DNA of 64,000 nt from Pustulibacterium marinum (lineage in GTDB: Bacteria > Bacteroidota > Bacteroidia > Flavobacteriales > Flavobacteriaceae). The translations under genes and the position numbers were made by a program. The notes beneath the pieces are model-generated. The model saw only the letters and a list, made by a program, of their open reading frames with translations. It searched no databases and was not told where the DNA came from. The stretch covers positions 577,272-641,271 of the forward strand of contig NZ_FPBK01000001.1 of assembly GCF_900116665.1 (NCBI RefSeq), in the 5' to 3' direction. Positions 36,573 to 45,704 of this stretch are shown here, piece by piece (the stretch's first letter is position 1; every line of letters begins with the position of its first letter).

Positions 36573-37136
36573 ATGTTTAATATTCAATTTACAAATATGC
36601 CAAAAGGCGCCAATAAGCTTTCATTTATAGCTAATTATATAATGAACAAGGTGCGTACTTGGATTATTTTTAAGCTAAAATATCGTTGGGTTAAGTATCA
36701 TGGTTTTGTTAGAATTAAATGGGATACTCAAATATTGAAGGGTGACGTAAAGATTGGGGATAGAGTTCAGTTTGGTAGGGAATGTAAAGTTTCTTCAGAT
36801 GTACATTTTGGTAATCATATACTCATGGGAGGATCTGTAAGTTTTGTTGGTAGAGCAGATCATACATTTGACGTGCCCGGTAAATATATCTGGGATGGCC
36901 CCAGAGGAGAATCTAAAGTAACCATAGTAGAAGATGATGTATGGATTGGTTTTGGAACTATTGTTTTATCTGGTATAACTATAGGTAAAGGTTCTATAGT
37001 AGCTTCTGGTTCTATAGTTACTAAAGATATTCCGCCTTGCGAAATTTGGGGAGGAAGTCCAGCAAAGAAAATTAAAGATAGATTTGAATCTTTAGAGGGA
37101 AAAAATAAACATTTGGAATTTATAGAATCAACATAA
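36573..37136 (+). CDS. Hexapeptide-repeat acyltransferase
   Basis: A 187-residue left-handed beta-helix protein. Hexapeptide rungs begin near residue 52 (QILKGDVKIGDRVQFGREC); the typical active-site His is in GRADHTFDVPG. Then DDVWIGFGTIVLSGITIGKGSIVASGSIVTKDIPP closes the helix. Second acyltransferase of the locus and probably an O-acetyltransferase. It has a basic N-terminal segment of about 50 residues without helix repeats. Confidence 0.87.
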   Translation: MFNIQFTNMPKGANKLSFIANYIMNKVRTWIIFKLKYRWVKYHGFVRIKWDTQILKGDVKIGDRVQFGRECKVSSDVHFGNHILMGGSVSFVGRADHTFDVPGKYIWDGPRGESKVTIVEDDVWIGFGTIVLSGITIGKGSIVASGSIVTKDIPPCEIWGGSPAKKIKDRFESLEGKNKHLEFIEST

Positions 37137-37146
37137 TATTAGGTTT

Positions 37147-38178
37147 ATGAGCGCTACTAATAGAATTCATCATATTGATGTGTTAAAGGGAATTGCTATT
37201 TTTTTAGTGGTTTTAGGGCATACTATAAGAAATGTTGATGTTTCTGTCTTTATTTATTCATTTCACATGCCTTTGTTTTTTATTATTTCAGGTTTGTTTT
37301 TTAATGAAAAGAAATTTCAAAGCTTTGGAGAAGTTGTTGTTAAAAAAGCGAAAACACTATTATTACCTTATGTTACCTTTTACATATTAGGCTATTTATA
37401 TTGGTTTTTTATTGAAAAGAATGTTAGACCAGGGCTTGATTTGCCTTTTTATAATCCGTTAGTAGCATTTGTATATGGTTGTGACATAGGCGAGTTTAAA
37501 AGTGTGAATGGTATATTGTGGTTTCTACCAGCATTATTTGCAGCTGAGAGTATATTTTATTTAATCTTAAAATTACAAAAGAAGCTATTAATAGTTGGTG
37601 GATTTGTATTTTCTTTGGTTGTGGCTGTTACTCTTTCTTATGCACAAACCGAACATTTGCCATTTTGTTTAGGAGCTTCATTTGTAGCTGTTTTCTTTAT
37701 AGGGGTTGGTTATTACAGTAAAGGTGTATTAACATTAGACTTAGCTGTAAAAAAGAGAATTATCTACTTTATTATTTCTATGATACTTTTTGTTGTTACT
37801 TATAAAGTAGCTCAACATAATCCAGGAATTAATGTGAAATATGCAGAGCTTCAAAACCCGTTATTATTTGTAGTTACTGCATTCACGGGGTCTTTAGCAA
37901 CATTGTTATTAGCATTTGCCGTTTTAAAAATGTCGTTGTTAGAGTATTTTGGGCGTAACACCTTATATTTTATTGGTTTTTCAGAGCCTATAAAAAGGGT
38001 GGTGATTTATTTAAGTGCTAAAATATCACCTTTAAGTGTTGAAGAATTAAGATTGTCAATCCCGTTTTCATTAGGAATGGTTGTAATCTGTTTTATATTA
38101 ATGGTTCCGGTTATATTTATTTTTAATAAATACTTATTCTTTACAGTGGGTAAGAGACAAAAGAAAGTAGCTGTATAA
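37147..38178 (+). CDS. Acyltransferase family 3 (membrane O-acetyltransferase)
   Basis: A 343-residue membrane protein with about ten helices. The opening HHIDVLKGIAIFLVVLGHT contains the family's essential His, followed by the FHMPLFFIISGLFF helix. This is the OafA/WecH (acyltransferase-3) group that O-acetylates polysaccharide across the membrane. Third acyltransferase of the locus, implying a heavily acylated polymer. Confidence 0.9.
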   Translation: MSATNRIHHIDVLKGIAIFLVVLGHTIRNVDVSVFIYSFHMPLFFIISGLFFNEKKFQSFGEVVVKKAKTLLLPYVTFYILGYLYWFFIEKNVRPGLDLPFYNPLVAFVYGCDIGEFKSVNGILWFLPALFAAESIFYLILKLQKKLLIVGGFVFSLVVAVTLSYAQTEHLPFCLGASFVAVFFIGVGYYSKGVLTLDLAVKKRIIYFIISMILFVVTYKVAQHNPGINVKYAELQNPLLFVVTAFTGSLATLLLAFAVLKMSLLEYFGRNTLYFIGFSEPIKRVVIYLSAKISPLSVEELRLSIPFSLGMVVICFILMVPVIFIFNKYLFFTVGKRQKKVAV

Positions 38179-38196
38179 AAAAGATCAAGAAAAAAT

Positions 38197-39207
38197 ATGA
38201 GTTTAAAGATGTATAAAGTTAAATTATCAATAGCTAACGACAATAAAGGCTGTGCTAGGCAAACCCCTTCTGGTAAAGCGCAATGGGGTAATTATCAGTT
38301 TTATATTAATCAAGAAGTTAAAGATCCAGATTTTTGGGCTGTTTATAGTAAAGGAGAGCGTAAAACTGAATCTTGTTTGGTAGCCCCAGAAAACACCGTG
38401 TTTGTTACTGGAGAACCTGAAACGGTATATCATTATTCTAAAGGGTTTGTAAATCAGTTTGGTAAAATCGTGGTTTGTCAAAATGGGTTAAAACATCCTA
38501 ATCAATTACCATATCAGCCAGCGCAACCATGGCATATTGGTAAAATTACAGGTAAAGATGGTAATGTTACTTTTACAAAGAATTATGATGATTTAAAATC
38601 GACTAAACCTGAAAAAACAAAGTTAATTTCTGTTATATCTAGTAATAAGGCTTTTACCAAGGGGCATCAAGAGCGTATAGATTTTGTGCAAAAATTAAAG
38701 GCTCATTTTGGTGATAAGTTAGACTTGTTTGGGCATGGATTTAACTCCTTTGATGACAAATGGGATGTTATGGCGCCTTATAAATATCATATTGTTTTAG
38801 AAAATTCATCCTATCCAGATTATTGGACAGAAAAGCTAGCTGATTGTTATCTTGGAAATACATTTCCTATATACTACGGTTGTACCAATGTAGATAAGTA
38901 TTTCAATAAAGAAGCTTATGTAAATATTGATATTAAGAATTTTGATGCAGCTGTTAAAACAATTGAAGAAGTTATTGAAAATGACTACTACGGAAAACGA
39001 GAAGCATTAATTGACGAAGCGAAAAATTTGGTGCTTGATAAGTACAATCTGTTTCAAGTATTAGCAGAACAGTTTGACCAAATGAACCCAAAGGCTCCGA
39101 AGAAAGAGGTTACATTAAAACACGATACAGCCTTTATGGACCTTGCTAAAATACGCATCATGATTATATCGCGTATTGTTAACAAATTAAAAATGAAATT
39201 AAAATAA
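38197..39207 (+). CDS. Glycosyltransferase family 10 (fucosyltransferase-like)
   Basis: A 336-residue protein. The conserved GT10 donor-binding block is clear: YKYHIVLENSSYPDYWTEK at about 196-214, then LADCYLGNTFPIYYGC. In other bacteria GT10 enzymes use GDP-fucose to make alpha-1,3/4 linkages, which agrees with gmd and fcl in the same locus. Start at 38197; an in-frame ATG four codons on is possible. It has a basic C-terminal tail, as in membrane-associated bacterial GT10 enzymes. Confidence 0.88.
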   Translation: MSLKMYKVKLSIANDNKGCARQTPSGKAQWGNYQFYINQEVKDPDFWAVYSKGERKTESCLVAPENTVFVTGEPETVYHYSKGFVNQFGKIVVCQNGLKHPNQLPYQPAQPWHIGKITGKDGNVTFTKNYDDLKSTKPEKTKLISVISSNKAFTKGHQERIDFVQKLKAHFGDKLDLFGHGFNSFDDKWDVMAPYKYHIVLENSSYPDYWTEKLADCYLGNTFPIYYGCTNVDKYFNKEAYVNIDIKNFDAAVKTIEEVIENDYYGKREALIDEAKNLVLDKYNLFQVLAEQFDQMNPKAPKKEVTLKHDTAFMDLAKIRIMIISRIVNKLKMKLK

Positions 39208-39212
39208 TTGTA

Positions 39213-40514
39213 ATGGCAACTTACAGTAAAAAAGAAAGAATTATAGCCTCTGTACTATCTGCAACTCCCGGATTAAAATTGTTTATAAAGGATATGTATA
39301 TCAGGGTAAATGCGGTAGCTTTTAAAAAGAACTATCGAGTTAAGCTGATGGAGAGTCCAATAGCTGTAAATATTGAAGATCCATTGCAATCTTATCATCC
39401 AGATAAAGATGCTTTTGGCGGTTATTATGATATAGCCACTTTAAATAGTAAAGGGTTGTTGTTAACGCATGTGAGTGCTAATTTATCATCGGTAAAGTTG
39501 CCATCTGCTGATAAACCTGTTGATATTGTTGTGACAGACATAAATACTCAAAAATCTGAGAAAGTAGCAGAAACTTCTGCTTACAATTGGCAACAGGGAG
39601 CCCGTTTACATTGGGTTACAGATGATTTATTTATGTTTAATAGTTTTGATGCGAAGAGTAAATCTTACAAAACAAAGGTATATTCTATAGCGGCTAAAGC
39701 TGTGGTTAACGAATTTGATTACCCTGTTCAAGCATCTTATAAAACCGATTATTTTTTATCTCTAAGTTATCGTCGTCTTTTAAATATGCGTCCTGATTAT
39801 GGATATCGTGACTTGCCTTTGTTGTCTAATGAAGAAATGCATGATTTAGAGAATGACGGAATCTGGAAAACAGATTATAATACAGGACAAACTACGATGT
39901 TACATACTTTAAAAGAAGTAGCTTCAATAGCTCCTAAAGATATATTTGATAAATGTACTCATAAGGTGAATCACTTAATTATTAGTCCGGACGGAAAAGG
40001 CTTTATGTTTATTCATCGTTATTATTTAGGAAAGAGACGTTTTGATAGATTAATGTATTCAGATTTTAAATCATTACGCGTGTTGATTGATGAGGAATAC
40101 GTGAGTCATTGTTTTTGGGTAGATACAAATACTATAGTAGGGTATTTGAAAGCACATGGAGAAAATGGATATTATTTTCTAGATTTAAAAACAGGTAAGG
40201 CCACTTTATGTAAAGAAATGAGTAGTTTAAACTTAGGAGATGGTCATCCCTCTGTGTTTAATGATTGGATAGTGTTTGACTCTTACCCTGATAAAAGTAG
40301 AATGCAACGTTTGTTAGTTTTTAATTATAAAACAAAACAATTGTATGAGTTGGCAGAATTATATCAGAGTACAAAATATAAAGGTGAAACCCGAGTAGAT
40401 TTACATCCGAGATTTTCTTCTGATGGAAGGTTTATCAGTTTTGATGGTGTTCATGATAATAAACGTAGACAGTACATAACTAATATAGAATCGTTAATAG
40501 CTCAAGAAAAATAG
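39213..40514 (+). CDS. Cytoplasmic beta-propeller-like protein of unknown role in the polysaccharide core
   Basis: A 433-residue protein without a signal peptide. Repeating units of about 45-55 residues end in patterns such as KVYSIAAKAVV, DYNTGQTTML, DLKTGKATL and NYKTKQLYEL. With LIISPDGKGFMFIHR and LHPRFSSDGRFISFDGV these read as TolB/oligogalacturonate-lyase-like propeller blades. I do not recognise a catalytic set. It sits 5 bp after the GT10 gene and 6 bp before a GT2, so it is part of the unit. Function unknown. Confidence 0.6.
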   Translation: MATYSKKERIIASVLSATPGLKLFIKDMYIRVNAVAFKKNYRVKLMESPIAVNIEDPLQSYHPDKDAFGGYYDIATLNSKGLLLTHVSANLSSVKLPSADKPVDIVVTDINTQKSEKVAETSAYNWQQGARLHWVTDDLFMFNSFDAKSKSYKTKVYSIAAKAVVNEFDYPVQASYKTDYFLSLSYRRLLNMRPDYGYRDLPLLSNEEMHDLENDGIWKTDYNTGQTTMLHTLKEVASIAPKDIFDKCTHKVNHLIISPDGKGFMFIHRYYLGKRRFDRLMYSDFKSLRVLIDEEYVSHCFWVDTNTIVGYLKAHGENGYYFLDLKTGKATLCKEMSSLNLGDGHPSVFNDWIVFDSYPDKSRMQRLLVFNYKTKQLYELAELYQSTKYKGETRVDLHPRFSSDGRFISFDGVHDNKRRQYITNIESLIAQEK

Positions 40515-40520
40515 ATATTT

Positions 40521-41354
40521 ATGAATAACAGTAGTGTTGCAGTTTTAATGTCTGTGTATCGCAAGGAGCAGCCTAAATATTTGGATTTGGCTATGCATAG
40601 TATATGGACAGATCAGATTTTAAAACCAACTCAAATTATTTTAGTAGAGGATGGTGCACTTACACCAGAACTATATGATTCATTAGAGCAATGGAAACAA
40701 GAGTTAGGAGATGTTCTGATCATACACAAGAATAAAGAGAATTTAGGACTTACTAAATCGTTAAATATTGGTTTGAATTATGTGACCGCTAAATACGTAG
40801 CTCGTATGGATTCTGATGATGTTTCTTTACCAGAACGTTTTTCTAAACAAGTGGCTTTTTTGGAAGCTCATAAGGATATTGCTGTAGTAGGTGCAAATGC
40901 GCAAGAAATTGATGAGGATAATAATTATACAGATATTAGAGTATACCCTGAAACAAATGATAAAATTTTGAGTTATATATGTAAGGCAACGCCTTTACAG
41001 CACTCTTTAGTAATGATTAGGAGGAGTATTTTTGATGAGGGTATTACATATAATGAAGAATACAGAATGACTCAGGATTTGGCACTATGGTTTGATGTGT
41101 TAGCAGCAGGGCATAAAATAGCCAATATACCTGAGATTTTGTTTCTTTTTAGAATCACCAAAGATACTTTTTCGAGAAGGAATAAGTCTAAGGCCTTTCA
41201 TGAATTTAAAATTTATATGAAAGGGATAGCTAAGCTGAAAGGAGTTACTTTTAGATATGTTTATCCTATTAGTAGGTTGGCGTTGAGGTTGATGCCCCAA
41301 AGAGTAATTAAGTTGGTGTATGATAGTAAATTTAGGAAGAAAGTCTTAAAGTAA
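40521..41354 (+). CDS. Glycosyltransferase family 2
   Basis: A 277-residue GT-A enzyme: VLMSVYRKEQPKYLDLAMHSI at the start, EDGALT for nucleotide binding, ARMDSDDVSLPERFSKQV with the metal-binding DxD, and LQHSLVMIRRSIF. Similar to WbbD/EpsE-type GT2 enzymes that often add Gal or GlcNAc; the substrate is not certain here. Last gene of the AT-rich core. Confidence 0.9.
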   Translation: MNNSSVAVLMSVYRKEQPKYLDLAMHSIWTDQILKPTQIILVEDGALTPELYDSLEQWKQELGDVLIIHKNKENLGLTKSLNIGLNYVTAKYVARMDSDDVSLPERFSKQVAFLEAHKDIAVVGANAQEIDEDNNYTDIRVYPETNDKILSYICKATPLQHSLVMIRRSIFDEGITYNEEYRMTQDLALWFDVLAAGHKIANIPEILFLFRITKDTFSRRNKSKAFHEFKIYMKGIAKLKGVTFRYVYPISRLALRLMPQRVIKLVYDSKFRKKVLK

Positions 41355-41430
41355 TTATACGATTGAAAATGTTATATCAGGTATTATAGAGTATGTGAAC
41401 AACACATATTTCTACTTTTAACAAATAAGT

Positions 41431-41502
41431 TATATTTGTTGGGATTTGTGCTCTCTAAAAATAAGTTGCCAAAAAAGAGAGGATCATTGGTGTTCAATGA
41501 TC
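41431..41502 (+). promoter_or_regulatory. Promoter and leader hairpin upstream of the export genes
   Basis: TATATTTG at 41431-41438 is a good -7 box; the -33 region has only TTTC (41409-41412, 18-bp spacer). In the leader lies a perfect 8-bp hairpin GATCATTG (41482-41489) / CAATGATC (41495-41502) with a 5-nt loop and no T-run, 44 bp before the ATG. It suggests that wza/wzc are transcribed separately from the core. Confidence 0.5.
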
Positions 41503-41546
41503 ATAAAATAGGTTAAAAAGTATATTGAAAGAATTAAATAATAGAT

Positions 41547-42323
41547 ATGAAAAAGATAATAGTCAAAATCATTTGCATTTATATAGTCAGTGCAGCATTA
41601 GTAGGTTGTGTGAGTAAAAAAGATTTAATGTATTTTCAGGATGCACAAACCAATACTACTTCTGAAACTACAATGGAACCACTACACATAGAAGTAAACG
41701 ATATTCTTAGTATCAAAATCAGCGCGGCAGATCCAATAACTGCCTTACCCTACAATCCTTCAAGTTCATCTGGAGTAGCGATCAATAATTTGGAAGTAAT
41801 GAAGCTTCAAGGTTATCTAGTATCCGAAGAGGGAATGGTGACTATACCAGTATTGGGGAAAGTATCAGTAGTAGGAAAGACCTTAGGAATTCTAGAACAA
41901 GAAATTGTTGAAAAATTAGAATCTGGAGGGCATTTAATTTCGCCAACTGTAAGTGTTAGACTATTGAATCCAAAGATAACTGTTTTAGGAGAGGTAAAAG
42001 CACCTGGGACCTATACCTATACAGAACAACAGGTGTCTTTGCCACAGGCGCTAGGGTATGCAGGAGATTTAACGATTAACGGACGTAGGGAAGATGTGAT
42101 GCTGATTAGAGAAGAGCAGGGGAAACGAACCGTTGTGAAAATAGACATGACTGCAACTGACTTTTTTACATCCCCGTATTACTACGTCCGTCAAAACGAT
42201 ATCATCTATGTAAGCCCTAACAAGGCCAAAGTGTTTAGCAGTACGGTGGTAGGGAGTGTAGCAACCGTGTTGAGTGCGGCCTCCGTAATTTTAAGTGCGG
42301 TAGTATTAATCACAAATAATTAA
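41547..42323 (+). CDS. Polysaccharide export outer-membrane lipoprotein (Wza-like)
   Basis: A 258-residue lipoprotein with lipobox LVGC (Cys21). After it come a Poly_export domain (LHIEVNDILSIKI...GMVTIPVLGKVSVVGKT) and an SLBB domain (ITVLGEVKAPGTYTYTEQQ). A C-terminal hydrophobic segment (about 230-255) probably forms the outer-membrane helix. Assembles the channel through which the polymer leaves the cell; partner of the tyrosine kinase 6 bp downstream. Confidence 0.93.
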   Translation: MKKIIVKIICIYIVSAALVGCVSKKDLMYFQDAQTNTTSETTMEPLHIEVNDILSIKISAADPITALPYNPSSSSGVAINNLEVMKLQGYLVSEEGMVTIPVLGKVSVVGKTLGILEQEIVEKLESGGHLISPTVSVRLLNPKITVLGEVKAPGTYTYTEQQVSLPQALGYAGDLTINGRREDVMLIREEQGKRTVVKIDMTATDFFTSPYYYVRQNDIIYVSPNKAKVFSSTVVGSVATVLSAASVILSAVVLITNN

Positions 42324-42329
42324 TTATTT

Positions 42330-44717
42330 ATGAAAGAGTCTCAAGAAATGTTTCAAGAAGAAGCAGCTATAAATATCAAAGAAATTATCTATAAATATGT
42401 AAGTTTTTGGCCTTGGTTTGTACTATCGTCATTTATTTGTATCAGTATCGCTATTTTTTATTTGTATAAAACCCCCAATGTATTTGACTCTAATGCTAAG
42501 GTAAAGATCATTGATGAAGATAAACAGAGTGAAATGAATTTTGATTTAAAGTCGATGATGATGGGAGGAGGTATTAATTTAGACAATGAAATTGGCGTAT
42601 TATCCTCATATCGTTTGTTGTACCAGGTGGTAGATAGTTTAGACTTAGATGTTAATGTAGAGTTAGTTGGTAAAATTAGGAAAAAGCAGTTGTGGTATTT
42701 ACCCTTTTCATTACAGAAGCATTTGTCTGAAAAGGATTCAGGAAAATCATATGTCGTACGTTTTGAAAATGAACAGTATCTAATAGAAGATGAAGAAGAA
42801 GGTAGGAGATGGAAGGTGGCTTATGGTGGAGGTATTGAAGAAGGAATTCCTTTTCAATTGACTTTACATGATACAACACAAGTTCAACATTTACTTGATA
42901 AAACATATCAAGTTAATTTGAGTTCAAAGAAAATGGCTGTGTTGAATTTACAAAAAGTAATAAACATTAGTCCTACAACCAAAGAAAGTGAAATTTTAAG
43001 GATTTCTTTAGAAGGGCAAAACCCTAATCGTAATGAGACCATTTTAAACACGATTATTTATAAGTTCAATTTGGATGGTATACAGGATAGGCAATTAGTG
43101 AATAAGCGAACCATTGATTTTATTGACAATCGCTTTGAGTTTTTGATAAAAGAACTGGATTCCATAGAAATTGAAAAGCAAGATTTTAAAAAGGAAAGTG
43201 TTTTGTCTTATATAGAAGCCGACGCACAGGCAACTATAGCTGAGCGTGAGGAGGCTAAATCAGAAGTGTTCAAATTACAGACACAAATATCTTTAGTAGA
43301 CCTACTTGGGGATGCCTTGTCAAAAGGCGCTAAATTTACATTGTTACCTGCGAATATAGGTGTTGAAAATCAGTCTATAAACAATTTGGTAATAGAGTAT
43401 AATGAAGCAGTTTTAGAACGCTCTAAAATGCTAGCTACTGCAGGTGAAAACAATCCACAAGTTAAAGTATTGACCAACGAAATAGGTAGTGTGCGGCAGA
43501 ATATTTTAACAAGTATAGGGGTGTACGAAAAACAATTACAGAAAAACTTGGAGCAAGTAGAGGTTTTGCAGCAAACCACCAAAGGTTCTTTTGCACAATT
43601 ACCAAGAAAAGAGCGTATGCTCCGTGAAATAGAGCGTCAACAAAACCTGAAAGAAGCCTTGTATTTACTATTGTTGCAAAAGCGGGAAGAAGCAGCCATT
43701 AGTTATGCAGTTACTGCACCAAGTATTAAGGTAGTAGATTATGGTTTGACAAATTTGATACCTATAGCTCCCAAAAAGAAAATTATATTGCTAATAGCTC
43801 TTATTATCGGGGGTGCAGTACCTTTTGGGATACTATATATAAAATTCCTACTAGACAACAAAATCCATGGGAAAGTAGATTTAGAAAAAGAAGTGCCACA
43901 AGTTCCGGTATTAGCAGAATTGCCTTTTGTGGAAGGACAAGAGATTTTAAATGCGGGGGATAGTAGATCGAGTCTGGCAGAAGCTTTCCGAATTTTAAGT
44001 ACCAATGTAGAATACTTATTACCCAAAGAAGAAGAAGGAAATGGGCGTGTGGTGTTTGTAACATCTACGAAGAAGGGTGAAGGAAAAACCTTTGTAGCCT
44101 TGAACTTATCGTTGGCCTTGGCGAGTTTAAACAAGAAAGTATTATTAGTAGGATCCGATTTACGTAACCCACAATTGCATAAGTACTTTGATCAGGATAA
44201 GAACTTCTCCAAAGGTTTGAGCGGGTATTTGTTTGATAAGCAATTGGCATTTGAGGAGTGTTTGGAAGAAGGGTTTACAGATTTTCCCACGCATAAGATC
44301 TGTTTTAGTGGAATCATACCACCGAATGCGCCACAATTATTGGCTAGTAAGCGTTACGGTCAGTTCCTGGAGGAAGCGCGTAAAGAATTTGATTATGTGA
44401 TTGTAGACACGGCTCCTACAATTTTAGTGACCGATACCTTGATGATCTCGAAGTATGCAGATGAAACAGTGTATGTAACCCGTGCCGACTATACAGAAAA
44501 AGAAATCTTGAATTTCCCTAAAGAACTCCACACACATGACAAGTTGAATAACATGGCCTTTGTAGTGAATGCTGTTGGTAAATCTTCAAAAAAATACGGA
44601 TATGGCTATAAGTATGGTTATGGATATAATTATGGTTATGGTTACGGGTATAGTTCAGATGAAGAGGATGAAATGGAATTATCATCCAATAAAAGATTTT
44701 TTAGGCGAAAAAAATAG
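42330..44717 (+). CDS. Capsule chain-length determinant and tyrosine-protein kinase (Wzc-like)
   Basis: A 795-residue fused co-polymerase/BY-kinase. N-terminal Wzz helix at about 24-48, a long periplasmic coiled coil (270-460), and a second helix near 485-505. The cytoplasmic kinase has Walker A STKKGEGKT (579-587), a Walker A' region LLVGSDLRNP and Walker B YVIVDTAP. The C-terminus carries a dense Tyr/Gly stretch (YKYGYGYNYGYGYGY, about 762-776) for autophosphorylation, then an acidic and a basic patch. Controls chain length and export with Wza. No Wzb-type phosphatase gene is adjacent. Confidence 0.95.
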   Translation: MKESQEMFQEEAAINIKEIIYKYVSFWPWFVLSSFICISIAIFYLYKTPNVFDSNAKVKIIDEDKQSEMNFDLKSMMMGGGINLDNEIGVLSSYRLLYQVVDSLDLDVNVELVGKIRKKQLWYLPFSLQKHLSEKDSGKSYVVRFENEQYLIEDEEEGRRWKVAYGGGIEEGIPFQLTLHDTTQVQHLLDKTYQVNLSSKKMAVLNLQKVINISPTTKESEILRISLEGQNPNRNETILNTIIYKFNLDGIQDRQLVNKRTIDFIDNRFEFLIKELDSIEIEKQDFKKESVLSYIEADAQATIAEREEAKSEVFKLQTQISLVDLLGDALSKGAKFTLLPANIGVENQSINNLVIEYNEAVLERSKMLATAGENNPQVKVLTNEIGSVRQNILTSIGVYEKQLQKNLEQVEVLQQTTKGSFAQLPRKERMLREIERQQNLKEALYLLLLQKREEAAISYAVTAPSIKVVDYGLTNLIPIAPKKKIILLIALIIGGAVPFGILYIKFLLDNKIHGKVDLEKEVPQVPVLAELPFVEGQEILNAGDSRSSLAEAFRILSTNVEYLLPKEEEGNGRVVFVTSTKKGEGKTFVALNLSLALASLNKKVLLVGSDLRNPQLHKYFDQDKNFSKGLSGYLFDKQLAFEECLEEGFTDFPTHKICFSGIIPPNAPQLLASKRYGQFLEEARKEFDYVIVDTAPTILVTDTLMISKYADETVYVTRADYTEKEILNFPKELHTHDKLNNMAFVVNAVGKSSKKYGYGYKYGYGYNYGYGYGYSSDEEDEMELSSNKRFFRRKK

Positions 44718-44754
44718 TTTGATTTTAAAATTAACTTTATAATTTATAGGTCTT

Positions 44755-45681
44755 ATGAAGATATTAGTAACAGGAGGAGCAGGTTTTATAGGTTCACATC
44801 TTTGTAAACAATTGTTGAATGAAGGACATGAAGTATTGTGTTTAGACAATTACTTTACGGGTTCTAAAGGTAATATTGTGCATTTGATGGATCACCCTTA
44901 CTTTGAGTTGATTCGTCATGATATTACGGCTCCTTATTTTGCAGAAGTAGATCAGATATATAATTTGGCTTGTCCTGCAAGTCCGGTACACTATCAGTAC
45001 AATCCTATTAAGACAATCAAGACCTCCGTTATGGGAGCTATTAATACTCTTGGATTAGCAAAAAGGGTAAAAGCTCGTATTTTACAAGCAAGTACCAGCG
45101 AAGTGTATGGAGATCCTTCCGTTCATCCTCAGCCTGAATCCTATTGGGGGAATGTGAACCCTATAGGAATTCGCTCGTGTTATGATGAAGGCAAGAGATG
45201 TGCGGAAACCTTGTTTATGGATTATCACCATCAGAATAATGTAGATATCAGGATTATTAGAATTTTTAATACGTATGGTCCTAATATGAATCCTAATGAC
45301 GGAAGAGTGGTGTCTAATTTTATTGTACAAGCACTGCAAAACAAGCCTATTACCATTTTTGGTGAAGGTCTGCAAACACGGTCCTTTCAGTATGTAGATG
45401 ATCTCGTGGCGGGTATGAAAAATATGATGAGTGTCGATGGTTTTGTAGGACCTGTAAATTTAGGAAATCCAGACGAATTTACGATGTTGGAATTAGCTCA
45501 AAACATTATCGATATTACTAATTCTTCTTCAAAATTAGAGTTCTTACCATTGCCTCAGGATGATCCACAACAGCGTAAACCTGATATTTCATTAGCTAAA
45601 GAGAAATTGAAATGGGAACCAAAAGTTCCTTTATCAGAAGGTCTTGTTAAGACAATAGATTATTTTGATAAAATATTGTGA
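44755..45681 (+). CDS. UDP-glucuronate decarboxylase (UDP-xylose synthase)
   Basis: A 308-residue SDR enzyme that converts UDP-GlcA to UDP-xylose. NAD motif GGAGFIGSH at 7-15, [24 protein letters not shown], catalytic YDEGKRCAE, and [22 protein letters not shown] are all signatures of the UXS family. Final gene of the polysaccharide locus on this strand, 37 bp after wzc; its 3' end faces an unknown gene 23 bp away. Confidence 0.93.
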   Translation: MKILVTGGAGFIGSHLCKQLLNEGHEVLCLDNYFTGSKGNIVHLMDHPYFELIRHDITAPYFAEVDQIYNLACPASPVHYQYNPIKTIKTSVMGAINTLGLAKRVKARILQASTSEVYGDPSVHPQPESYWGNVNPIGIRSCYDEGKRCAETLFMDYHHQNNVDIRIIRIFNTYGPNMNPNDGRVVSNFIVQALQNKPITIFGEGLQTRSFQYVDDLVAGMKNMMSVDGFVGPVNLGNPDEFTMLELAQNIIDITNSSSKLEFLPLPQDDPQQRKPDISLAKEKLKWEPKVPLSEGLVKTIDYFDKIL

Positions 45682-45704
45682 TGCGAATTTTAAGTGAAAA
45701 CTAA

